A stretch of 64,000 nt of DNA. Origin: Heterobilharzia americana (Eukaryota > Platyhelminthes > Trematoda > Strigeidida > Schistosomatidae). Both the position numbers and the translations under genes were made by a program. The notes below the pieces were generated by a model. The model did no database searches. It worked only from the letters and a program-made list of their open reading frames with translations, and was not told where the DNA came from. Shown here one piece after another: positions 55,203 to 64,000 of the stretch (positions are counted from its first letter, which is position 1; every line of letters begins with the position of its first letter). The stretch lies in contig OX104127.1 in the NCBI GenBank assembly GCA_944470555.2, positions 154,705,776-154,769,775 on the forward strand. Reading direction: 5' to 3'.

Positions 55203-56075
55203 ACTGAAATCAGCCGCAGAGACAATAGAGAAAATTCTCACACCACTATTTCAGGAGGTTTAGAAGGAAGGAAGGAAGGAAGGAAGGAAGGAAGGAATGG
55301 AGGGAGGGAGGGAGGGAGGGAGGAGAGCTACCTGCTGATCGATGGGAAGAAGGTTCATCTTGTCAAACTCCAAAAGACAGACGACCAAAGTTTCTACAAG
55401 ATCTGCTGCGGAATCATGCTCCTGTCCAACACAAGCAAACTATTATGTCGCATCATCCTGGAGAGATTACAAGACACTCTGGATTCAAAATTACGACCGA
55501 AATAGGCCGGCTGGCTGGCTGACTGGCTGGATGACTGGCTGGATGACTTCAGGAAAACAAATCTTGTGCTGAACAAATTACAACGCCACACATCATAATA
55601 GAACAGAGTGTAGAATGTCAGTCAACTCTCTACCTCAACTTCATCGATTCAGTAAAGGCCTTTGATAGCATCGACCGACAAGTAATTTGGAAACTTCCCC
55701 AACACTGGGGAGTACGAAATAGCTGTATCAACCTCAGTCAACAGCGATATGCTATATGATGTCACTACATGCAGAGTGATTCACAATGGATAGCTCAGTG
55801 ATGCCTTTGAAGTGAGGATATTAAGGAGTAAGACAAGGTTGTCGCCTACTATCATCGATCATCTTCGTGACTGTAGTTGACTTGACTGGAACACGATAGA
55901 GACTGTGAGGAGTGAGAAGCTGGGCATTCGCTGTTTGACTGGTGAAGAGATCCCAGGAGAAGATTTGGATTTCACCCATCATGATTTATATCTAATATCT
56001 AATGTTGTGCACAAAGTGGAAGATGTACAGGGGAGAAGTAACAAGTTGGCAGAGGAGGCAGGGCAGTGCAGGGCA
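55203..56075 (+). mobile_element. RTE fragment in right arm
   Basis: Plus-strand counterpart of the left-arm RTE fragment: EGRKEGR array, KKVHLVKLQKTDDQSF, MLLSNTSKLLCRIILERLQ and DLDFTHHDLYLIS. It starts at the same 5' truncation point as the left-arm copy, showing the RTE inserted before the duplication. It ends abruptly at 56075. Confidence 0.75.
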
Positions 56076-56479
56076 ATAGATAAAATTTTTGAAATACAAA
56101 ATAACATACTAGTCAAATGGCGATATTTAGTTAATAACAAGTGTCAAATTACCAAGAAATGATAATCAATCAAGGCAATTACGACAGCTGTTCAGGTATG
56201 AAATAATTACACAATAAGATTTCAAATGGTTTTTTTTGCACAACTGATAGCTTATATACTAATGACTAGCGAAAGAAGATGAATAATTACGCTCATCGTT
56301 CAGTTGCTGATGATAATTAAGCAGTGAAAATTCGAGAAAAGATACAGAAGAATAAATTAGCTAGAACTATCGTATTAATAATAATGATAATAATAATGTC
56401 AAGCGTTTTTGAGATAATTGAGTATAAGGCATATCTTTGCATACATAAGTCTTACAGATGGTCATAATAAAAAAAAAAG
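56076..56479. other. Unassigned, AT-rich
   Basis: No feature recognised. Confidence 0.35.
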
Positions 56480-56770
56480 CTTTAAAAGTTCCTTCGGAAC
56501 ACACCAGTCTGGTTTATACAGCTTGATTCTAACGACTTTTGCTGTCTGTAATCGATTAACGCGTAAATCACGGATGAGAATCGAAGGAATATGATAAATA
56601 ACTTTAGAACCATTATCAATATCAACTCGGTAAACAGCCTCAACAAGATGAGATAGTATGCAGTTTCGTATCGATCTTGTATGCTTGTTATTGATACCAT
56701 GCTCGATCGCTGATTCGTTTTGTCAAGTATCACTTGGTTGGAAGGGGTTTGTTTTCTTCGACAGCAGAAA
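56480..56770 (-). pseudogene. Penelope-like GIY-YIG domain C-terminal fragment
   Basis: One minus-strand frame reads IRNCILSHLVEAVYRVDIDN, SKVIYHIPSILIRDLRVNRL, QTAKVVRIKLYKPDWCVPKEL. This matches the end of schistosome Penelope-like proteins (FKVIYHIP...RLL.TAEAI.IRL.KPELCVQK). The RT and the nuclease core upstream are missing. Confidence 0.6.
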
Positions 56771-56799
56771 TCTTTTATCATGAGATGATTCTTCAAACT

Positions 56800-57620
56800 G
56801 CCTTCTTAATATGTGAATAAACGACTGAACTATTTGCAAGAAATAGGTATATCCTGCTTTTTATTTTTACGGTTGAGTTCATGGCTTCGGTTGCAAAAAG
56901 TAATGAAAAAGGTTTTTTCTGATGATAAGGTGAAAGTGTCATCATGACTTTCAAACTTACTGACTGTGAATAACATTATAATTAATGATCGTTGCTTCAT
57001 GTGAAGTAACTGCTTAATATACTATTTTGAAGTAAAAGTTTTAACCTGTAACTAATCTGTTTGCAAACTTCTTGTGTGCTTAAGGTGTGTCTGAAAGTGA
57101 AACACTGATTAAGCATTCTAATTTTATCTGAACAAGTAAGCTGTTTACAAGTTTATGAATGAATTTATGAATACCAGACAGAAGCTTCTCTGTGTTTTGA
57201 TTTAGATGGACGATCTCAATTAAAAAGAGAGAACATTTTCAGAAAGTGTATATATACCTAAGAAAAAGTAAAGCGTTATAATTCTTTGTCATTCAGCGAT
57301 ATAACAGCTGAACAAACATTATGAGATTGAAATGGGATCAAATTTTGATAAAATGTAGGGAATGCATAACTCAACTAGTAGGATATTTGAGAACTACTGG
57401 TAAGGCGGTGATCACCACTCGTCCTCGTCCACTTTTAGTCATCCGTGGTTAACAGTGGATTGAAAGTTTCTGTAAGACACGAAGATATATATTTAAATGC
57501 TATTATACAGCTTCAGAAGATCAGTTTGCTGAAAACAAATTTGTTCACTGAAGTTTTTATTCTATTATGATTCAATGGGAATAAATGAATAAAGATATAT
57601 CGAAAGTGTTAATTCGTTGC
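56800..57620. other. Unassigned, AT-rich
   Basis: No gene or repeat recognised. Confidence 0.35.
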
Positions 57621-57624
57621 AGAT

Positions 57625-57790
57625 AATCGATAAGTAGCTCTGGACCTAGATTTCATGCTTGTTGGCATCCATGAGCAAGGTGGATCTGCTACCTCAGGGG
57701 AAATCGACGTCCCCACATCACCAACTTCTGCAGTAAGAGACGTTACTGTCAAGTTATTAGGGCCATGATTGATCTCCTGTAAGTATTGAA
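57625..57790 (-). repeat. Hammerhead-bearing SINE relic D
   Basis: The minus strand (about 57690 to 57640) reads CCACCTTGCTCATGGATGCCAACAAGCATGAAATCTAGG. GAAA is intact, but the 5' core CTGACGA has become CTCATGG. It aligns over its length with relic A at 33070-33145. Confidence 0.55.
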
Positions 57791-57799
57791 GTGACCGAC

Positions 57800-59880
57800 A
57801 GAATAATAAGAAGTACGAAGATGCTACTAACGTGATAACTGTCCTCCCTCAGACCTGATACTTCACTGGACCGAGAAAACCAGAAGACAAAATCTAACCT
57901 GTGACTGTAAGGAAAACACTTTATTTGACAAAAATACATCATTTATGTACAGATTATTTGGCATATACAGCCACTAGGTCAGAAGTTGGATACTTAATGT
58001 GATTAGTCAGCTGTAGGATAAGGTTGTTCAATAAGGTTTCCCTGTGCATACAACAACATGAAACAAGGTTGAAATCAAAAACTTCTACCTTAACGGCTGA
58101 TGACTTGGAGTGTTTATTTCAATTTAGGCTACTTTCCATCATATATATGTATTAGTCTAAAACAAACAAAGTGCAGGAAGTAGGCACTGTGAGATTCATA
58201 AACGGCTTTTGGATAGTTATGCTTAACCTTATACTTGTTTTTTTCAGAATCAGTTTCTGGAAACTACATATTTAGGGAAAACGGAATATGAACTTTGTAG
58301 CTGCTCTTTAAAACGACACACAATGTTCATAGTGTTCAAAGAAATGCAAATAAGGGAACGTGCTGTTTGTTGGTGTTCGATTTTACTGGGTTCAAAAAAC
58401 CTTATTGTCATCACAATAAAGACTCTAGTTAACAAAAATCTTCTAACCTTCTGACTCAAAACCAGAACACATCAGTTCAAACATCCATCTACGAAAACTT
58501 TCAGAAAGGATTCTTGCCTTAATCTCTGTCTGGATTGTTTCTAAATACTCATTTTATTCAGTACCATATTTAGTTAGTTCATGACACTTTTGTTTCAGAA
58601 AGCACACCTTGAGGTCTTGGGTAGATGGCTTTCGACGGAAGCCCTATTGACACTACAGTTTGGTAGTTGAGAAAAATTCTCAGCTGTGAGAAATATCACC
58701 ATGAACCATGCAATTTGTAAATCATTTTCAGATTGATCACTCTGCTTTAGGTACACCGATACATGCAAGTTAGTCAGCCAGATTCACGTGAGATGAGGTA
58801 ATTCGGCTGAATGAGCTAAGTTTGTCCGACTACCTCGCAGATGATATCAGTCCCAAACCAGCAAAACAATAGGCTACTTTCGGATCACCCTGATCTGGCT
58901 GGAGAAATTTACAGATCGGGGTGAGTGGTCTGTAACTACTCAAGTTGTTCAGTAGAAAATATGTGCACTTGCACTTGTAACCAGTGTTACAGTGCCTAGT
59001 CTTGAGTACTAACCTACTTGTATTATTCAAGTTTGAAGTGTAACCATAAAACCAGATGATTTAGTATGATCGAGGGTGAATAAGGCTTTCTTGAATACAC
59101 CTTATTATCTACTTTTATGCAACTTACTTTTTATCTATGACCCATTCAGATGAACTTGTGGAAGCTACTTCTTTAGTGACCTTCCTTTCCATTAGGGGCA
59201 GTGAAATAGATTTAAAGCTTTTAGGCACTGGACAGAGAAATCGATCTCACCTAGTGAGAGGGAAGTTTTTACAATTTCAGGATTAAACAGTCCTATATAC
59301 TAGAAATTTATCGGCTAATTCTGTTTCACTAAAAAACATTGATCAAGAATATGTTCCCATCCGGAAAGTAATCAAGTAAAATGAAGGAGGAGGTGACGAG
59401 ATAAATTTGAAAAATACTTCATTTCTGAGAACCTCAATCGTTATTAATAAGTTCTAAATACATGCAACCAATGAAAAAATGGGGAAGATTTAAGTCATCC
59501 TCAAAAAGGTAAACATAAGTTGTTATCACCATCAGATTCAAACTGCATCCTTGAAGTAGTTGAGTGAAGTACAACATTAGAAAACATACTGATTACATTG
59601 TATAACTCTAGGTGATCTCGACTAACAGTCTTCACACTATTATATATGTTGTAGTTTGAAGTTTATGAGGATTTTTTACTATTTTTAGGATGGTATCCAT
59701 CACAGATGAGAAAATAAAATCCCTATACACTTAAAAATACATTACTGCTATGCTTCGAGATGGATATCCTGGAGATCTACGGAGAAGCTACGACCTGTGG
59801 GTCAGCCAATTGGAGGTAAAACACATACCAATTAGGGACTTTGGTGGATATTCGTGCTACATAGTAAACTGGCGCAGGCA
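57800..59880. other. Unassigned, AT-rich
   Basis: No ORF with a recognisable domain. An acceptor-like TTTTGTTTCAG at 58592-58602 is followed by 23 open codons without a donor, which is not enough to call an exon. Confidence 0.35.
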
Positions 59881-59884
59881 GGAA

Positions 59885-60095
59885 TCTGTGAACCACTGAA
59901 CCTCGACCCAGTAGCTGGATGGTTAACACGTTCGCTGAGACGCCTGAGGATCCTAGGTTCGATACCTGATGGGGTGGGGTCGTAGGTATGTACTATAGTT
60001 TCATATTAGGACGAGATAGCTGTACAGTGCTCCCAGGTTTTCAAGGATTCTCTAACTAATGTCAGTCCGTGATAAATACTACTTAAAAAATATAG
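59885..60095 (+). repeat. tRNA-derived SINE with hammerhead remnant (8)
   Basis: A-box-like TAGCTGGATGG, B-box GGTTCGATACC, then TACTATAGTTTCATATTAGGACGAGATAGC and AGTGCTCCCAGGTTTTC. Box order as in the other copies; both core boxes are altered. Confidence 0.6.
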
Positions 60096-60247
60096 ATACA
60101 TACTCAGATACTGTTTAGAAGCAGTCAATCGATTTCATTTGACTCATTTGACAGAAAGCTTCTCTGTCTAGTAAAATTGATCAGCTCACACAAGTATGAC
60201 GCGGATAAATTAATTTTCTGACTTCCTTTTCATTCTTTTCCTATCAG

Positions 60248-60386
60248 CACTGAACTATGCCTTGTGAATGTTGAAAAATCAGATCAGTTGCAGAAAATGG
60301 AAGCTTCATTATCAGTTGATAAACCTTCTCTTGATGAGTCTAACATCGATTTTCCAAAAGGAAACCTTTTTCCCATTCATAAATGA
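60248..60386 (+). CDS. Candidate terminal exon of unknown gene
   Basis: A very strong acceptor (TTTTCATTCTTTTCCTATCAG ends at 60247) is followed by 45 open codons and TGA: TELCLVNVEKSDQLQKMEAS..., VDKPSLDESNIDFPKGN. One leading base completes a previous codon. Overlapping AATAAA signals follow at 60424-60433. The composition is typical of host protein. Upstream exons were not found, so product and gene are unknown. Confidence 0.4.
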
Positions 60387-60423
60387 AGTATGGTAATAAA
60401 GTAATGATAAAACTAGCAGAGGT

Positions 60424-60433
60424 AATAAATAAA
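60424..60433 (+). promoter_or_regulatory. Candidate poly(A) signal (AATAAATAAA)
   Basis: Two overlapping AATAAA hexamers 38 bp after the TGA of the candidate terminal exon. Confidence 0.4.
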
Positions 60434-60439
60434 GTCCAT

Positions 60440-61465
60440 AAACATTTACTTACACCTTCTAATGGTGCACTTTTTACAAGGTTTCCTTGATGTTCACAGT
60501 TTGCACATGCCTTTAAGAGAACTGCTACACAAGTTCTGCTTGTCCAGCTAGCTCAGAAACATGGTATGCCTAATTCCCATCCACTTTCTTGCGGACCTGT
60601 AACGCTGTACAACATTTTTCAAATTATTAAATGTAATATTTTAACTCCTTATTTCTTTTTCTAAGTGTTGATGAAGTTTCACTCCCATGATAATCTAATG
60701 ATATTCATATAATCTCGACTTATGAGGATGGATATTGATATATGAATATTTAGTTGAATATATTACAAAAGTGACCTTCACTTGTTCTGCTAAACTAAAT
60801 TCAACATTTTACTAAAACTATTTGGCGCTTAAATCAATCTTGTTAAAAAGAGTTATCGGTTCATATAATCATATGAGGAGTCCCTAATGGATACTGTAAC
60901 TATCAACCTATGCAACACAGTCGATTCATAACTTATTGAAAGAATTAGGACATTATCCTGACACCACGCTTTTTCTAAATCTGTTCGAAAATTATGTCTC
61001 AACGCCCAGATTTCTATCTGTTGACAGCTTTATATCATTTTCATTTTTTTATCTGGACCAAACAAAAATAACATAACAGTTAAAAATTTCTGTCTAAATT
61101 AACTACTAAAAAATTACAGAAAGAGTATTTCTTCTAGTGTTAGGAAAACTTTGGGGCAAACAATCACTAAATTGTGAACAACGCTTACTCCGTTAAATTT
61201 ACGTAGTTGTCAGCAGATCTGTAAACTTCGAAACTGATTTTCATCAGGTCTGAGCGTCAAAATTTGGTGGTTACGAATGCAGAATTTGCTTCAATGCTGT
61301 GAAGCTCTTGTTAGTGACATCAAACTCACTTCACGGTATATCGATTCATCTATGTCACACCATTATTCCATAACTGTAAATCTCCGACAGGTAGTATAAG
61401 TCCTCAAAACCTGCATATTTATGGTTGATTCATGTGTCTTACCGTGTTTCTCTGTCTGAAACATT
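60440..61465. other. Mostly unassigned; one weak minus-strand exon candidate
   Basis: On the minus strand, about 60540 to 60456 reads TCVAVLLKACANCEHQGNLV followed by GTGTAAGT, a good donor. The acceptor is poorly defined and no partner exon is known. The remainder is AT-rich with nothing recognised. Confidence 0.3.
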
Positions 61466-61469
61466 TGAA

Positions 61470-62272
61470 AGTCTTGGTTGTATTGTGTTCTCTGAGCTGT
61501 ATTGTTTAGTCATAAAGCTCTCATCGTCTTTCTGGACGATATCATCTGCATGAAGTCAGCTGTCAACATCTCTCCGTGAGTGATTTAGTGGCTTGCTCTG
61601 ATGATGTGGTCTATGATTACTTGTTTCCTTAGATTATTGTGTCATTGACTGCATAGACTTTCCTGTTGGCTGTTCCTCTGTTTGACCTCTGACCTTTCTG
61701 TCGTTTATCATTTTTTTTATTGGTTGATAGGCTGGTCATGTCCTTAATTATTCATGTGCATTGAAATGAGTGATGAAATATCGTGACGTTTAATAATCAA
61801 CTGATGTCCATATAGGCGAAGAGGGCGACCACTTTGTCCAATGTAGTGTTGACTACAGTTATTACAGTTGATTTTGTAAATGATATTCGGTTTGTCTTCT
61901 TTGGTTGTTGCATCCTTTGGTCTGCATAATAGAGTTTGCAGGGAATTTGCTGGTCCACACCAATTCCAAGTGGTCTCAGTAATCTTGTCATGACTTTTGA
62001 TATGTTCTTTATGTATGGTAGGATAATGTTTTTATTGATTTTTGTCGATGACTTTGTAGTTGATGATAGGCATCTTCTGATGAAGTTTCGTGGGTAGCCG
62101 TTCTTCTTAAAGATGGACATCAAATAATTTTCTTCGTTTCTCCGTGAAGTTGTTGTACTGCAGCGTATTCCCGCTCTTTTGAATAGAGTCTGCACGCAAC
62201 TGATTTTGTGTGTTGTTGCTATTGTAGTTGAGGATTTGATCAATGTATGTTGGCTTCCTGTACACTTGGGTT
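61470..62272 (-). mobile_element. Penelope-like element, 3' part (minus copy of head-to-head pair)
   Basis: From 62272 leftwards the minus strand encodes VYRKPTYIDQILNYNSNN (RT), then with a frame change TLFKRAGIRCS, SIFKKNGYPRNFIRRCL, ILPYIKNISKVMTRLLRPLG (thumb and linker) and a degraded GIY-YIG start (VNTTLDKVVALFAYM). It ends with the tail CAGCTCAGAGAACACAATAC near 61475. Decayed. Confidence 0.72.
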
Positions 62273-62795
62273 TCCACCACACACTACATTGGACAAAGAG
62301 GCCTCCCTCTTCGCCTTCGTCAACATGAGCACCAATTGGATATTAAACGTCACGACATTTTGTCACTCATTCCAATGCACGTGGATAGTTATGGACATGA
62401 ATTCAATTTCGACAATGTGGAAATTTCGGACAGGAAACACAAAGAATATCAGAGAATTCCTTGAAGTTTGGCATTCAGGTCAGTCGGCAATCAACAGATG
62501 TACAGACATAGAGCCAACTTATCAACCAATAAGAAAAATGATAAACGACAGAAAGGTCAGAGGTCAAGCAGAGGAACAGCCAACACGAAAGTCTATGCAG
62601 TCAATGACACAATAATCTAAGGAAATAACTAATCATAGACCATATCATCAGAGCAAGCCACTAAATCACTCACGGAGAGATGTTGACAGCTGACTCCATA
62701 CAGATGATGTCGTCCAGAAGGATGATGAGAGCTTTATGATTAAACAATACAGCTCAGAGAACATAATGCGACCAAGACCATCCACCTGAGCTACA
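62265..62795 (+). mobile_element. Penelope-like element, GIY-YIG domain and tail (plus copy)
   Basis: It begins abruptly in the GIY-YIG core: VSTTHYIGQRGLPLRLRQHE, then LDIKRHDILSLIPMHVDSYG, NFDNVEISDRKHKEYQRIP, and after a frame change EVWHSGQSAINRC and EPTYQPIRKM, ending with the same tail as the minus copy (AATACAGCTCAGAGAACATA, 62749-62768). 5'-truncated. Its last 270 bp are inverted relative to 61475-61740. Confidence 0.75.
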
Positions 62796-62799
62796 ATTA

Positions 62800-63643
62800 T
62801 TCTCCATTACATTGGGAAGTCTCACTTTTTGACTCCTATTCTGATATTGTGTAAGACATTTATAACCAAGCTATAGACATTTAAGTAAAATATTTCTAAG
62901 TGAAAGTTTATTTTTCACCAGACAATTGCTTCGATGTTTTTCCAAAGTTTTATTTTGGTTTCTGCCAACAACAAAAACACCACACTACACTCACATTTTT
63001 GTTTACCATTCATTTTAAACTCCACCTATGGTCTTGACAAATTATAATACCATAAATGTTTTGAAAGTTATTCAGCTTGCAGAAAGCAAAATTGAAATGC
63101 TTGTCTTCTGATTGATTATTCTGATTGTTGTTTCCCTTCTCATGCAAAACATTTGTAATCACTTTCAAATAACAACCAGAATCTTTCGAAATTGTTCATG
63201 TATACTTTTCAAGATTGAATACCGTATAACTTTTTAGTTAAGGTCACATTCCAATTTGTGCTGAAACTAGAGTCAACATGCAAACACCGCTGGTCAAGAA
63301 GACTAACACAATTTTCAAAAAAATATATGAAACAAATTGGGATTTATATCGACCAAAATTTACATAAGATTGTATGGTAAGGACATGAAGATGGATATAC
63401 TAGCGCAGATGCATAAACGACACTTTTCACTGCAAAATGATACTGCAGCAAATCTGGGAAGAATAGAGAGAAGAAACTGTGTTTAAAACTCCTGAACCTA
63501 TGGGACAGAAGCTTTTTATATGGCTCTATAACGATATTATTGATCAGGTGTTAAATTTCATTCCTAATAGAAATTGGTAGAGTGGTCAGAAACATGGTAA
63601 AGAAAACATAACTATAATTACAAAGCATTTAATAGATAACCGT
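62800..63643. other. Unassigned, AT-rich
   Basis: No feature recognised between the Penelope tail and the RTE start. Confidence 0.35.
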
Positions 63644-64000
63644 ACTCAGTGAAATGAATGAGAATGAAGAACTTTTTGCAGACTTCTACCTATTTAATGA
63701 CTTGGTAATAGGAGACAATATGTAAAAGCACAAGGATATCCACAAAGCGGCATGGATTTCACCAGACACCAGGACACACCAAAAATCAGATCGACTTCTT
63801 CTCAATCTCAAAAAAGTGGAGACGCAGCCAGCCTACTGGACACAAGATCAGATAAACAAGGGGAGCAGATGTAGGTTCACACCCCTCACTATCTAGTGCA
63901 AGAAACCTTCAAAATCAAGCTGAAAGCCTCCAATTCAAGGAAGTTGGTGATAGACCACAGTTCAAGCTGAACACCCAGAACAGAAACTGAACTGAAGGAC
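63644..64000 (+). mobile_element. RTE element, 5'-truncated, continues beyond window
   Basis: It starts ACTCAGTGAAATGAATGAG, within the endonuclease-coding region, and is nearly identical to 4829-5185. At the variable site it has CCTATTTAATG, as in the antisense copy near 19650, rather than CGTATTTAATG as at 4868. Confidence 0.85.

Larger units (their letters stand above)
52234..56075 (-). repeat. Inverted repeat 4, right arm (about 3.84 kb)
   Basis: It is the mirror partner of 36295-40115. It shows small differences, such as an extra A near 53188 and a longer GGAA/GGGA array at 55262-55322. It carries inverted copies of the SINE, the 67-nt exon and the RTE fragment. Confidence 0.9.

Overview
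The window looks like genomic DNA of a schistosome-type trematode. The evidence is: protein-coding genes split by 32-35 nt micro-introns near the 5' end followed by kilobase introns; a dense load of RTE-type and CR1-type non-LTR retrotransposons; Penelope-like elements with GIY-YIG domains; Merlin-like DNA transposon remains; and hammerhead-ribozyme-bearing, tRNA-derived SINEs of the Schistosoma SM-alpha kind. No prokaryotic, CRISPR or plasmid features were seen. All family names come from reading motifs, not from a database search.

Layout. 1-3477: CR1-type retrotransposon with a long uninterrupted reverse transcriptase (RT) frame. 3510-7615: a CR1 relic, a short internally deleted RTE derivative and a nearly full-length decayed RTE element (+). 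8691-21926: a ten-exon gene reconstructed here as PPP4R2, regulatory subunit 2 of protein phosphatase 4. Its large introns are filled with retrotransposon pieces and inverted repeats. 22000-26800: copies of a second non-LTR family, tRNA-like SINEs and one isolated candidate exon. 26812-28380 (-): a 522-residue protein ending in one LIM domain. 28497-29676: an RTE insertion with a perfect 13-bp target-site duplication. 30894-31013: a 5S rRNA sequence followed by telomere-like repeats and an RTE-like tail. 31879-37919 (-): three phase-compatible exons of an unidentified gene, possibly 5' exons of the LIM gene. 36295-40115 and 52234-56075: a 3.8-kb inverted repeat that duplicates one of those exons. 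Its 12-kb spacer is packed with RTE copies, SINEs and microsatellites. 56076-64000: mostly unassigned sequence with a Penelope-like EN fragment, a candidate terminal exon, a head-to-head Penelope pair and a 5'-truncated RTE copy cut by the window end.

Main biology. The only two well-supported host proteins are PPP4R2 (phosphatase 4 regulation) and the LIM-domain protein. Most of the rest is mobile DNA. The most distinctive property is four inverted-repeat pairs whose arms are mirror-collinear. Three of them (arms of 1576, 630 and 374 bp, with no net indels by coordinate arithmetic) lie in or around PPP4R2, and the 374-bp pair brackets a single exon, a layout expected to favour back-splicing. 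The fourth, of 3.8 kb, duplicates an exon of the minus-strand gene in the opposite orientation.
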